Assembly (NCBI GenBank): GCA_963662575.1
Contig: OY759723.1
Span: forward strand, 5,270,001-5,334,000
Reading direction: 5' to 3'
From: Bin5 sp963662575
GTDB taxonomy: Bacteria > Chloroflexota > Anaerolineae > Caldilineales > Caldilineaceae
Length of the DNA stretch: 64,000 nucleotides
The first letter of the stretch is position 1. Each line of letters begins with the position of its first letter. The translations under genes and the position numbers were made by a program. The notes under the pieces were generated by a model. It had not been told where the DNA came from and made no database searches. It saw nothing but the letters and a program-made list of their open reading frames with translations. This document shows, piece after piece, positions 27,261 to 36,180 of this stretch.

Positions 27261-28427
27261 CTATTGCAGGCTTATCATGTTTTCGACCGCCGCGATCAGC
27301 TCTTCTTCTTGCCATGTTACGCCGATGGCGTAGTAGTTTTCGTGCTGATAGAGGGGATTACCGGCGCGCTGCCAGCCAACAGTAGCAAGCCGCATCGAGG
27401 GATTGTAGTAGTACATGGTGATGCCCTGGCCACTTCTATCGCTGACGACGCTGGAGGGATAGCCCAAGTCGGTGCGGCGGGATTCCTCCACGGTGTATCC
27501 GTAGAGGTGGCCGGAAAAGGTGAGAAGACAGTCGAGCCAAGAGCGTCCGCCGTCGCGGCTGATGCGCCCTTCGATGCGGTAGGGCGGATTGCGGTTGCCG
27601 TAGGTGAGCAGGATGTCTCCATTTGAGAGGCGTACAAGGTCAGCGGGATGATGATGGGCTTGCGTGATTTGCTCCGGATCTGACCAGGAGCGGCCACCAT
27701 CTTGGGAACGGGTGCTATGGAGTGCTTGGGCACTGTCGGCGCCGCGCAACAAGGCGAGCAGATCGCCATTGGGTAGGGCGATCAGGGCTGTTTCGTTCAT
27801 ATTGGGCGCGATCAGCGAGACATCCCCCCATGTCCGGCCATCGTCGTAGGAGCGAGCCAAATAGGAGTTGTCGCTCTTGCCGGGGCTCAACTGTTTTTCA
27901 TATTCCTGGGCGCTGTAAATGGGCGCGAGCAACGTAGCGTCGGGGAGGGAGACGATCTTGCCGAAGGGCGAACCCGTGGGCAGGGAATTCATCGACAGAG
28001 GATAAGGCTCCTCCCAGCTAATGCCGCTGTCGAAAGAGCGGGTGGCCATGATGACGACCGGTTTGCGGTCACCGGTGCGACTGTCGCCATCGTAGTTGCC
28101 GTCGGCGTCGTAGTAGTGCTGGCGGTGGTAAAGAAGGATGAGCGTGCCCTCTGCTGAGATGCCGAATGCCGGGTTGCGGTCATCGTCCTCGCTGTCAGCG
28201 ACAACTTCGGGCGGGGTCCAGGTCAGGCCGTCATCCAGAGAACGCACAACCTCCATACGTCCTTCGCGGCCGTTATGGCCGGCGCCGCCACGCAGAGCGG
28301 CAACTGCGACGCCTTCATCCGAGAGGGCCATCACGGGAAAGAGACCGCCATCCTTATAGGCGACAGACTCGTGCGTGCCGGGGAGAGTACGTATGTCGAC
28401 GATGCGGTCAGGCGCCAAGTTGGTCAC
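27261..28427 (-). CDS. Sialidase-family (BNR/Asp-box) protein, tandem copy 1
   Basis: Six-bladed propeller of the exo-alpha-sialidase superfamily, 388 residues, no signal peptide. Asp-boxes (S-x-D-x-G-x-T-W type) are seen as 'RSLDDGLTW', 'RSFDSGISW', 'RSYDDGRTW', 'RSQDGGRSW' and 'ISRDGGRSW'. The N-terminal region 'YKDGGLFPVMALSDEGVAVAALRGG' resembles the strand carrying the first catalytic Arg, but the canonical RIP motif is not exact, so substrate may not be sialic acid. GTG start with AGGAGACACTGAA upstream. It is the last of three tandem paralogues in the direction of transcription. Confidence 0.85.
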   Translation of the reverse strand: MTNLAPDRIVDIRTLPGTHESVAYKDGGLFPVMALSDEGVAVAALRGGAGHNGREGRMEVVRSLDDGLTWTPPEVVADSEDDDRNPAFGISAEGTLILLYHRQHYYDADGNYDGDSRTGDRKPVVIMATRSFDSGISWEEPYPLSMNSLPTGSPFGKIVSLPDATLLAPIYSAQEYEKQLSPGKSDNSYLARSYDDGRTWGDVSLIAPNMNETALIALPNGDLLALLRGADSAQALHSTRSQDGGRSWSDPEQITQAHHHPADLVRLSNGDILLTYGNRNPPYRIEGRISRDGGRSWLDCLLTFSGHLYGYTVEESRRTDLGYPSSVVSDRSGQGITMYYYNPSMRLATVGWQRAGNPLYQHENYYAIGVTWQEEELIAAVENMISLQ

Positions 28428-28544
28428 TTCAGTGTCTCCTCTGGTCCGAGTGGTGGCATCCGCCTTTGGGTGATGTTCGGGATCGGCGCTGAACTCTACC
28501 GCTCCACCGTCGGCCGCAGCGGGCGAAAGGCGAATGGCACCGAG

Positions 28545-29705
28545 CTATTGACCGCCTATCGTGTTTTCGACCGCCGCGATCAACTCTTCTTCTTGCCACG
28601 TTACTGCGACGGCACAGTAGTCCTTGTTTTGATAGAAGGGGTTGCGAGCGCGCTGTCGGGCGTTAGCGGCGAGGCGCATAGAGGGGTTGTAGTAATACAT
28701 GGTGATGGCCTGACCGCCGCTGAGGACTACGCTGGAGGGATAGCCCAGATCGGTGCGGCGGGACTCTTCTGCGGTGTAGCCGTAGAGATGAGCGGAGAAT
28801 GTCAGAAGACAGTCGAGCCAGGTGCGCCCGCCGTCGCGGCTGATGCGCCCTTCGATGCGGTAGGGCGGAGTGCGGTTGCCGTAGGTTAGCAGGATGTCGC
28901 CGTTGGAGAGACGCACCATGTCGGCGGGATGCTGACGGGCCTGGGTGATCTGGGTGGGCGGGGACCAGGTCCGGCCGCCGTCTTGTGAACGAGTGCTGTG
29001 CAGCGCCTGGGCGGTGTCGTCGCGCTGCACGGCGAGGAGATCGCCTTCAGATAGGACGATGAGCGCGGTCTCATTCCTATGCGGTGCGATCTGCGAGATA
29101 TCTCCCCATGTGCGGCCATCATCCTGGGAACGCACGAGATAGGAGATGTCATACATTTGCCCGCTTTGCTCGTCTGCCCGGGACCGACTGTTGTAAATGG
29201 GCGCAAGCAGTGTGCCATCGCCGAGCGAGACGACTTTGCCGAAGAACGACGCCCTCGCCAGGGAATCAAACGAAAGAGGATATGGGTCTTCCCAGGTGAG
29301 GCCGTTATCGAAGGAGCGCGTAGCCATTAACGCGATCGGTTTAGGGTCGATGATAGGGAGGCCGCCTTGGTAGTTGCCGTCGGCGTCGTATCTGTGTTCG
29401 CGTTGGTAGAGGAGGATAAGCGTTCCCTGGGATGATACTCCGTAGGCCGCGTCACGGTCGTCGTCTTCACTGTCGGCGATTAAATTCGGGGGCGCCCAGG
29501 TTTGGCCGGCATCGGAGGAGCGCACAACCTCCATGCGCGCCTCGCGGCCGAGATGACCGGCGCCGCCGCGCAGCGCGGCGACCACGTCACCGTTGGGGGC
29601 CAGGGCCAGAATGGGGAAGAGGCCGCCATCATGATAGGCAGTGGTCTCGCGCGTGCCGGGGAGAGTTCGTATGTCGAGGATGCTGTCAGGCGCCAAGTTG
29701 GTCAC
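28545..29705 (-). CDS. Sialidase-family (BNR/Asp-box) protein, tandem copy 2
   Basis: Paralogue of the genes on both sides, 386 residues. The open frame extends upstream to 29876, but the homologous start is GTG at 29705 ('VTNLAPDSILDIRTLPGT'), with GGAGAAACTGAA before it; the extension lies over the duplicated intergenic segment. Asp-boxes are 'RSSDAGQTW', 'RSFDNGLTW', 'RSQDDGRTW', 'RSQDGGRTW' and 'ISRDGGRTW'. Length and motif spacing match copies 1 and 3, and there is no sign of decay. Confidence 0.85.
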   Translation of the reverse strand: MTNLAPDSILDIRTLPGTRETTAYHDGGLFPILALAPNGDVVAALRGGAGHLGREARMEVVRSSDAGQTWAPPNLIADSEDDDRDAAYGVSSQGTLILLYQREHRYDADGNYQGGLPIIDPKPIALMATRSFDNGLTWEDPYPLSFDSLARASFFGKVVSLGDGTLLAPIYNSRSRADEQSGQMYDISYLVRSQDDGRTWGDISQIAPHRNETALIVLSEGDLLAVQRDDTAQALHSTRSQDGGRTWSPPTQITQARQHPADMVRLSNGDILLTYGNRTPPYRIEGRISRDGGRTWLDCLLTFSAHLYGYTAEESRRTDLGYPSSVVLSGGQAITMYYYNPSMRLAANARQRARNPFYQNKDYCAVAVTWQEEELIAAVENTIGGQ

Positions 29706-29821
29706 TTCAGTTTCTCCACTGGTCCGAGTGGCGGCATCTGTCTTTGGGGGATGGTCGAAATCTGCGCTGTACTCTATCGTGTCACGGTCGCCTGCAGCGG
29801 GGGTAGGCAGTGCAAGATGAT

Positions 29822-30982
29822 CTATTGCCCGCCTATCGCGTTTTCGACAGCTGCGATTAGCTCGTCTTCCTGCCACGTTACAGCGACGGCGCAGTAATCC
29901 TTGTGTCCATAGAGGGGATTGCTGGCACGCTGGCGGGCATCTACGGCGAGGCGCATAGAGGGATTGTAGTAATACATAGTGATGCCCTGACCGCCGCCGC
30001 GGACCACGCTGGAAGGATAGCCCAGATCGGTGCGGCGGGTCTCTTGGGCGGTGTAGCCGTAGAGATGACCGGAGAATGTGAGAAGACAGTTGAGCCAGGA
30101 GTGTCCACCGTCGCGGCTGATGCGCCCTTCTATGCGGTGGGGCGGGTTGCGGTTGCCGTAGGTGAGCAGGATGTCGCCATTGGAGAGGTGCACCAGGTCG
30201 GCGGGATGCTGACGGGCTTGGGTGATCTGGATGGTCGGGGACCAGGTGAGGCCACCATCCTGTGAACGAGTGCTATGCAACCCTTGGGCGGTGTCGTCGC
30301 GCAGCACAGCGAGAAGGTCGCCATCAGGCAGGACGATCAGGGCAGTCTCGTTTTTATGCGGCGCGATCTGCGAGACACCTCCCCAGGTCCGGCCATCATC
30401 TTCAGAACGCACCAGGTAGGAGGTGTCAAAACTCTGGTCGCTCTGCTCGTCTGCCCAGGCCAGACTGTTGTAGATGGGTGCGAGCAGCGTGCCATCGTCG
30501 AGCGAGACGATTTTGCCGTAGGGCGACCCGGTGGGCAGGGCGTCTATCGACAGAGAATGCGGCTCCTCCCAGGTGAGGCCGTTGTCGAAGGAGCGGGTGG
30601 CCATGATGGCAACCGGTTTGCGGTCGGAGATGCGGACGCCGCCCTGGTAGTTGCCGTCGGCGTCGTAGTTGTGTTGACGGTGGTAGAGGAGGATGAGCGT
30701 TCCCTGGGATGAAACGCCGAAGGCCGGGTTGCGGTCGTCATCTTCACTGTCGGCGAGGAGATTCGGGTGCGTCCAGGTCAGGCCGCCATCGAGTGAACGC
30801 ACTACCTCCATCCTTCCCTCGCGGCCGATATGGCCGGCTCCGCCCCGCAGAGCGGCAACGGCGGCGCCGTTGGAGGCCAGAGCCATTACTGGGAAGAGGC
30901 CGCCATTCTGGTAGGCGACCGTCTCGCGGGTGCCGGGGAGTGATCGTATGTCGAGGGTGCGGTCAGGCGCCAGTACGGTCAC
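29822..30982 (-). CDS. Sialidase-family (BNR/Asp-box) protein, tandem copy 3
   Basis: First of the tandem triplet in transcription order, 386 residues. It starts with GTG ('MTVLAPDRTLDIRSLPGT') after GAGGAGATGATGCT. Five Asp-boxes are present (for example 'RSLDGGLTW', 'RSEDDGRTW', 'ISRDGGHSW'). It is followed by about 116 bp of spacer that is itself similar to the spacer after copy 2, showing that gene plus spacer was duplicated. Cytoplasmic location is suggested by lack of a signal. Confidence 0.85.
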   Translation of the reverse strand: MTVLAPDRTLDIRSLPGTRETVAYQNGGLFPVMALASNGAAVAALRGGAGHIGREGRMEVVRSLDGGLTWTHPNLLADSEDDDRNPAFGVSSQGTLILLYHRQHNYDADGNYQGGVRISDRKPVAIMATRSFDNGLTWEEPHSLSIDALPTGSPYGKIVSLDDGTLLAPIYNSLAWADEQSDQSFDTSYLVRSEDDGRTWGGVSQIAPHKNETALIVLPDGDLLAVLRDDTAQGLHSTRSQDGGLTWSPTIQITQARQHPADLVHLSNGDILLTYGNRNPPHRIEGRISRDGGHSWLNCLLTFSGHLYGYTAQETRRTDLGYPSSVVRGGGQGITMYYYNPSMRLAVDARQRASNPLYGHKDYCAVAVTWQEDELIAAVENAIGGQ

Positions 30983-31050
30983 AGCATCATCTCCTCAGGT
31001 TCGACGGGATTTTTTGGGTGCTCACACTTCTTCGGGGTTACCGTGTTGCC

Positions 31051-32178
31051 CTACTGCTCCACTGTTGCCCTGACCAGCCAGACGCTATTAGTATCGTCCA
31101 TCGTTTCGGGAATGCGGCGCCAGCCGTTGGGGGCGCGGTCGTACATGTAGAGCAGATTGTTCTCGCCGACGGCTACCACTTCTGTGTAGGCCGTGGTCTG
31201 CTGGCGAGAGAGGTCTTCGGAGTAGGTTATTTGCTCATGGGGATGGCAGCTGTTGTGGTGGGCGAGAATGTCAATCTGCTGCCAATCTTGTCCACTGCTG
31301 TCTGCGTTGAGCCAGAGGTAGAGGCCGGGGCGACCTCCTGAGAGCGCCACGGCGCCGTCGGCCATCACGGCGAGGCTGGGCTGTACTGAGAAGACGCCGG
31401 GCATGGCGACGGCGGGCGTCCAGGTTCGGCCCTCGTCGCTGCTAAAGGTCTGGCCGAAGGGTAGGCGGCTTTCGACGCGGAAGACGCACATGATGCGGCC
31501 GTCCTGCAGGCGGCAGATGGCGGACTCGCTGGGTCCTCCATTTCCTGGGACGGGGCAGGCGGCGTCGGCGACGACGGAGCGGACCGCCCAGTTTGCGCCA
31601 TCTGTCGATTCGACGGCCACGATCGAGTCGCGCTCTTCCCCTTCAAAGCTCCCGTACGCCGTCGCCAGGTAGGTACCGTCCTCCAGCCACAGGGTCTGGC
31701 CGTTGAACGAAAAGGTCGTGACATCCAACCCAGCCACGATCAGGGGGACTGGAGCGGGCATGCCTGTGATCACAACGCCGGTGGGCACGTAGTCGAAAAC
31801 GCGTTCGCCGGCGGGCAAGAGGTTATGGGGGGCGCCGATCCCTTGCGGGCGGGGACGAAGACTATAAGGCAGCAGGATGCTGTCGCCGGAGTGCAGGTGG
31901 AGAAGCGTCTGTCCCCCGTCGCAGGATACAAACGGCTCGCTCCAGGTCAGGCCCCCGTCGCGGGACCACAAAACCAAGTAGGAGATGCCGGAGAAGTGGA
32001 TGTCCGGCACGGGCGATATCGTAGAGAGGAGGTCGCCGTTGGGCATTGTCCAGAGGTTGGGAAACCAGAAGTAGCCTCTGCGCCGGCCTACGAGCAGGGG
32101 TTCGGAGAGCGTGACGCGGAAACCATCCAAATCGACGGTTTCGGTATCGGTCCAGGTCGCTGCCTTTTCAGCCATCAT
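31051..32178 (-). CDS. Sialidase/BNR-repeat protein
   Basis: Propeller protein of 375 residues, more distant from the tandem triplet. Asp-box-like segments are 'WSRDGGLTWSEP', 'ESTDGANW' and 'FSSDEGRTWTPA'. It lacks a signal peptide. ATG at 32178 is followed by a second in-frame ATG at 32175. It lies in the long minus-strand operon, 36 bp downstream of the deacetylase-like gene. Likely acts on or binds the same glycan as its neighbours; no catalytic residues can be fixed by eye. Confidence 0.75.
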   Translation of the reverse strand: MMAEKAATWTDTETVDLDGFRVTLSEPLLVGRRRGYFWFPNLWTMPNGDLLSTISPVPDIHFSGISYLVLWSRDGGLTWSEPFVSCDGGQTLLHLHSGDSILLPYSLRPRPQGIGAPHNLLPAGERVFDYVPTGVVITGMPAPVPLIVAGLDVTTFSFNGQTLWLEDGTYLATAYGSFEGEERDSIVAVESTDGANWAVRSVVADAACPVPGNGGPSESAICRLQDGRIMCVFRVESRLPFGQTFSSDEGRTWTPAVAMPGVFSVQPSLAVMADGAVALSGGRPGLYLWLNADSSGQDWQQIDILAHHNSCHPHEQITYSEDLSRQQTTAYTEVVAVGENNLLYMYDRAPNGWRRIPETMDDTNSVWLVRATVEQ

Positions 32179-32214
32179 TCTTTCCTTAGTCTGAGGTGTA
32201 GACGGAATCCAGTG

Positions 32215-34011
32215 TTATCCAGCGACGAGAGGCACTCTGAGTTCGTGTTCGCCGCCGAGATCGGCGGAGACCTGGGCGAAGCGATGGCCGTAGCGTTCGA
32301 CGGTGCTTACGTCGACAGTTTCGCCGTCGAGGGTGGAGGATGAAGGCGCGGTGCTGCCGGCGGGAAGCAGGTAGAGCATCGTCGCTTCGCTGAGCTTATC
32401 GGGCGACTGAATGCGGTAGGCGCTTTCGGTGGCGGATGACCCGTTTCCTGCGGACGAGATGGATACGCGGCGGCGGGAACGCTCCCAAATGTTGATCTCC
32501 TCGCTGGTCCACCACTCCATGCCGAGGCTGCGGGCGTAGGCGACCGTGTCGCGGATGGAGCGCTCGCACTCGGGGTCTTCGACGTGGGAGGGGTGGTAGA
32601 GGACGTGGGCGACGCCGTAGTCGGCATGGCAACGGGCGACGAGGGGTCGCATAAAGCCGTGCGGGCAGACGACGGTGAAGTCCTGGGTGAGGAAGGGGAG
32701 GGCGAGGACGTCGAGGTAGTCGCCGTTGGGACGGTCGTCTTCCATGGGAAGCCAGGGGTGGGAGGTGCCGAAGGTGAAGCCTCTGTCGCCACGTGAATGT
32801 TCGAGTTGAATGCCTTTGTTCTGGCACCAGTAGTAGAACTCGAGGCGGCCCTGCCAGGCGATACCGTGGTTCTTGTTGGAGACGATGTTGGAGAGGCCGG
32901 TCTCGTAGGCGAGCGTATCGTACTGCCAGTCAAAGTCCTTCTGGCTCCAGCGGGGGGCTTCGCGCACGGGCGCGTTGCCGGTGGCGTAGTGGAGGGCGAT
33001 TTCTGAGGTGGAGTCGATGAGCGCATTGTAGAAGGAGCGATCGTAACCGGTTACAGGCATGGTGCACCAGGTGGACGGCACGTTGAGCTCCTGCAGGAGG
33101 TCGAAGAGGCACCAGCCGACGAGGGGACGGTTGCCGTCGGAATCGTGGGACATGTGGGCCATCGAGGTCTGTCCGCGGGGCCAGTACCAGAGGAGCGGCA
33201 GAGGCTCACCGGCGGTGCTGAGAAGGTGGAATATGGCGCGCAGCAGGAGATCCTTCAGGGTGTCGGCCATGGGGGCCAGGATGATGCGCTGGTTGTAGTA
33301 TGTTCGACCATCCTGGAGGGGGATGCCGCCAGAGTAGTAGAGATCATCGATGTCCTCGATTTCGACGAGGTCGCCATCCCGATCCGGGTCGAGGATGGAG
33401 CCGGCGGGGGTCGCTGAGGATTCGCGCGGGGGGATGGGTATGACCGGCTTGCCCTGATGGATGTGGAGCACGGAAGTGACGAGGTCGGGCGCGAAGAGGA
33501 GCGTGCGGCCGCGGCCGCTGGCATGGGCTACGACGGCGTCGGATGCGGCTCCGTCGGCATGCGGCGGAGGTTGGATGGGCGCGACCTGGGCGAGTGCAGT
33601 GCCGGACGCGGCCTTGACCAAGCTACCACCGAAAACGTGGATTTCTCTGCTCAGGCCAGCGGTGACCGGGTGGGGCGCGGCCGGAGGCTGGAGGTAGCCT
33701 TCTTCGAGAAGCCGAACGGTCTGCACACCGAATAAGTCGTCCATGCCTGACGTGCCAGCGTTGCCGATGAGAAGGCCGCCGGATTTGACGAATTCAGCTG
33801 CGCCTGCTTTCTGTTCCGCGTTCAGATCCAGGTCCTGTGCGAAGATCAGGAGCCGCGGCAAGGGAGACCCATCTGCCAGAGCCTTCTGGGACAGCAGGGC
33901 AAAGGGGATGCCAGCATGGCGAAGAATCTCGCTTATGTAGGGGGCGGCGTAGGCGGGCAGTTCGCCGGTACCCTTGCGAGGTTGTTCCGGATTGATGATC
34001 ACTCCGATCAT
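32215..34011 (-). CDS. Two-domain protein: class I GATase-like plus polysaccharide-deacetylase-like
   Basis: Protein of 598 residues. The N-terminal 170-200 residues look like a flavodoxin/glutamine-amidotransferase-like (ThuA/DUF4350 type) fold: 'LRHAGIPFALLSQKAL', 'LLIFAQDLDLNAEQKAGAAEFVKSGGLLIGNAG'. The middle has 'AHMSHDSDGNRPLVGWCLFDLLQELNVPSTWCTMPV', resembling motif 1 of NodB-type polysaccharide deacetylases (Asp pair plus TIM-like barrel). Later segments 'VLYHPSHVEDPECERSIRDTVAYARSLG' and 'WWTSEEINIW' match the end of such barrels. A small beta module closes the protein. No signal peptide. Function in glycan deacetylation is inference. Confidence 0.6.
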   Translation of the reverse strand: MIGVIINPEQPRKGTGELPAYAAPYISEILRHAGIPFALLSQKALADGSPLPRLLIFAQDLDLNAEQKAGAAEFVKSGGLLIGNAGTSGMDDLFGVQTVRLLEEGYLQPPAAPHPVTAGLSREIHVFGGSLVKAASGTALAQVAPIQPPPHADGAASDAVVAHASGRGRTLLFAPDLVTSVLHIHQGKPVIPIPPRESSATPAGSILDPDRDGDLVEIEDIDDLYYSGGIPLQDGRTYYNQRIILAPMADTLKDLLLRAIFHLLSTAGEPLPLLWYWPRGQTSMAHMSHDSDGNRPLVGWCLFDLLQELNVPSTWCTMPVTGYDRSFYNALIDSTSEIALHYATGNAPVREAPRWSQKDFDWQYDTLAYETGLSNIVSNKNHGIAWQGRLEFYYWCQNKGIQLEHSRGDRGFTFGTSHPWLPMEDDRPNGDYLDVLALPFLTQDFTVVCPHGFMRPLVARCHADYGVAHVLYHPSHVEDPECERSIRDTVAYARSLGMEWWTSEEINIWERSRRRVSISSAGNGSSATESAYRIQSPDKLSEATMLYLLPAGSTAPSSSTLDGETVDVSTVERYGHRFAQVSADLGGEHELRVPLVAG

Positions 34012-34074
34012 TTGGACTTTCTCCTTACACCAGCGTTGGGCGGTTCGCTAAAGCGATAATCATCTGGCCAGAGT

Positions 34075-34830
34075 TCAGGCGTCGCGAGCGCAGCGGAAGC
34101 CGACGTGGCGGCGCTGCATTTGGGGAAAGCGATCATAGCGGGAGGCGCAACGGGAGCGCTCGGCAATACTGTACCAGGAGCCGCCGCGCAGCACATTGTG
34201 GGCGTCGTAGTGGACGGTCGGCTTGGTGCAGATCGGGTTGGCTAGGGGGCTGAAGGAGTAGAAATCGTCGGAATAGCGATCCTGGCACCATTCCCAGACG
34301 TTGCCGACCATGTCGCAGGCGCCGAAAGGGCTGACGTTACCGGCTTCTGTATAGCGGTCGACGGGGGTGGGATGGCCGACGCCGGTTTCGCGGGTATTGG
34401 CGCGGTCGGGGTCCCATTCGTTTCCCCAGGGCCAGCGCAGGTTGTCGGGGCCGCGGGCGGCATATTCCCATTCGGCTTCGGTTGGCAGGCGCAGCCCGGC
34501 CCAACTGGCGTAGGCCTCGGCATGGTAGTGGGCGACGCCGACGACGGGCTGGCTGGGTCCTGTGAAGCGGGGGTCGTCCCAGCACTGGGGGGGCACTGCG
34601 CCGGTTTCCTGCAGGTAGAGGTCGTATTGGGCGACGGTGACCGGAAACTGGCAGATGTAGTAGGGGTCGAGGTGAACGGTGTGCTGCGGGCTTTCGTCCT
34701 GGAAGCGGGTGACCCGCCAGCCATATTGGTCGGCCATCTTCTGTGCGTCGGCTGGGTCGGTCCCCATCAGGAATTCGCCGCCGGGGATGGGAATGAGCGT
34801 TGAACCGTCCTGGTTTTCGATTCTGTCCAC
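34075..34830 (-). CDS. SUMF1/FGE-domain protein lacking the formylglycine-forming cysteines
   Basis: C-type-lectin-like SUMF1 domain protein of 251 residues. Family marks are 'IPIPGGEFLMGTD', 'LPTEAEWEYAARG', 'WPWGNEWDP', 'GNVWEWCQDRY', 'LRGGSWY' and 'VGFRCARDA'. True formylglycine-generating enzymes have a Cys pair a few residues after the GGS strand. Here that stretch is 'GGSWYSIAERSRCAS', without the pair, so sulfatase activation is unlikely. The start was set at GTG 34830 (AAGGACGAAAAGCC upstream); the frame runs on to 35190, but that part lies inside the preceding gene in a Pro/Ser-rich shadow frame. Confidence 0.82.
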   Translation of the reverse strand: MDRIENQDGSTLIPIPGGEFLMGTDPADAQKMADQYGWRVTRFQDESPQHTVHLDPYYICQFPVTVAQYDLYLQETGAVPPQCWDDPRFTGPSQPVVGVAHYHAEAYASWAGLRLPTEAEWEYAARGPDNLRWPWGNEWDPDRANTRETGVGHPTPVDRYTEAGNVSPFGACDMVGNVWEWCQDRYSDDFYSFSPLANPICTKPTVHYDAHNVLRGGSWYSIAERSRCASRYDRFPQMQRRHVGFRCARDA

Positions 34831-34849
34831 GGCTTTTCGTCCTTCGTTG

Positions 34850-36142
34850 CTATTGCGCGGCCTGCTCGGCGTAGTGGAGGGCCACTTTGCGCATGGCGGC
34901 GGCGATATCTTTGGCGTCCTGTTCGGTGTAGGAGTTGCGGAAGAGGATGAAGCCGGTTTTGGGCAGCTCGCGTTCGATGTGGGGCAGGTGAAGCGTGCTG
35001 TAGTCGATGCGGCGATTTCCCTGCTCATCAACGAAGGGGTAGCGGGACTGGCCGTAGGTATCCTCGTCGGCGAAGATGGGGTAGCGGTAGAGTGGGCGGC
35101 CCTGAATATAAGGTGGGTAACAGTCGGGGATGCCTTCGGCCTGGACTGCTGCGGAGAACTGTTCGGACGAAATGCCGGCCTGGGCTTCATCGACGGTGTA
35201 GGCGTAGGTATAGTAGGCGCTGCGATCTTCGGGGTGGACTTTCTGGATCTTGAAGCCGGGCAGCTGGGGCACGACTTCGTCGAGGATGGCGGCGGTGCGG
35301 CGGCGGACGCGGGTGGCCTCTTGCCAGCGGTCGAATTGGGCGAGGCCGACGGCGGCGTGGAGGTCGGTCATGGGGTGGAAGTCACCGAGGAAGGCGTAGC
35401 CCTTGGTCCCGCCGCGGCGGAATGAGGTGGGCGCGAGCGAGCTGCGCAGGGCGCTGTCCATCTCGGAGCCTTTGCGGGAGAAGCCCATGGCGCGGCGGGC
35501 GAGGGGCTCGTCGTTGGTGATTATCATGCCGCCCTGGTCGGTAGTTAACGTCTTGCCGCCGAGGGAGAAGCAGCCGATGTCGCCGATGGTGCCTACGAGC
35601 TGGCCGCGGTACTCGGCGAGGTGGGCCTGGGAGCAGTCCTCGATGACGGGCAGATTGTGGGCGCGGCCGATCTCCAGGATTGGGCCCATGTCGCAGGGAT
35701 TGCCGTAGAGATGGACGGCGAGGATGGCGCGCGTACGGGGGGTGATGCGGCTCTCGATGTCGGCCGGATCGGTGTTGAGTGTCTCCGGATCCCAATCGGC
35801 GAAAACGGGGATGGCGTTGTGCAGGATGATGCCGAGGACGGAGCCGATGTCGGTCGTGGGCGTGGTGATGATCTCGTCGCCGGGTTCAGGGTTGACGGCG
35901 GCGACAGCGGCGTGAATGGCGCCGGTGCCGGTGGTAGTAGCGACTGCGTAGCTTGCGCCGTGGAGGGTGGCAAAGGCGTCGGCGAAGGCTCTCACTTTGA
36001 AGCCGGAGCGCCAACCGTCGGTTGCGTTATCCATGACCTCCATGAGGTGGCGCCGTTCCTCGTCGCCGAAGATCCACTTAGGACCAAAGGGCTGGCTGCG
36101 CAGCGGCGCGCCGCCATCAATTGCCAGTTTTGCGCTGGTCAT
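34850..36142 (-). CDS. DegT/DnrJ/EryC1/StrS family aminotransferase
   Basis: PLP-dependent aminotransferase of 430 residues. Schiff-base lysine is K197 in 'GCFSLGGKTLTTDQGGM'; 'TGTGAIHAAV' and 'VIEDCSQAHLAEYRG' are the other PLP-site segments. It is related to the gene at 14684-15916 and shares the N-terminal 'FGPKW.FGDEE'. In its operon it lies between a sialidase-like gene and a SUMF1-like gene. Likely aminates a keto-sugar; which one is unknown. Confidence 0.92.
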   Translation of the reverse strand: MTSAKLAIDGGAPLRSQPFGPKWIFGDEERRHLMEVMDNATDGWRSGFKVRAFADAFATLHGASYAVATTTGTGAIHAAVAAVNPEPGDEIITTPTTDIGSVLGIILHNAIPVFADWDPETLNTDPADIESRITPRTRAILAVHLYGNPCDMGPILEIGRAHNLPVIEDCSQAHLAEYRGQLVGTIGDIGCFSLGGKTLTTDQGGMIITNDEPLARRAMGFSRKGSEMDSALRSSLAPTSFRRGGTKGYAFLGDFHPMTDLHAAVGLAQFDRWQEATRVRRRTAAILDEVVPQLPGFKIQKVHPEDRSAYYTYAYTVDEAQAGISSEQFSAAVQAEGIPDCYPPYIQGRPLYRYPIFADEDTYGQSRYPFVDEQGNRRIDYSTLHLPHIERELPKTGFILFRNSYTEQDAKDIAAAMRKVALHYAEQAAQ

Positions 36143-36180
36143 GACATCTTTCCTTTACTGCTATTGGGTAATAGCGGTGT

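Noticed and set aside
34850..35190. N-terminal extension of the SUMF1-like gene
   Set aside because: Pro/Ser/Thr-rich shadow of the DegT gene; the homologous protein starts at GTG 34830 with a ribosome site.
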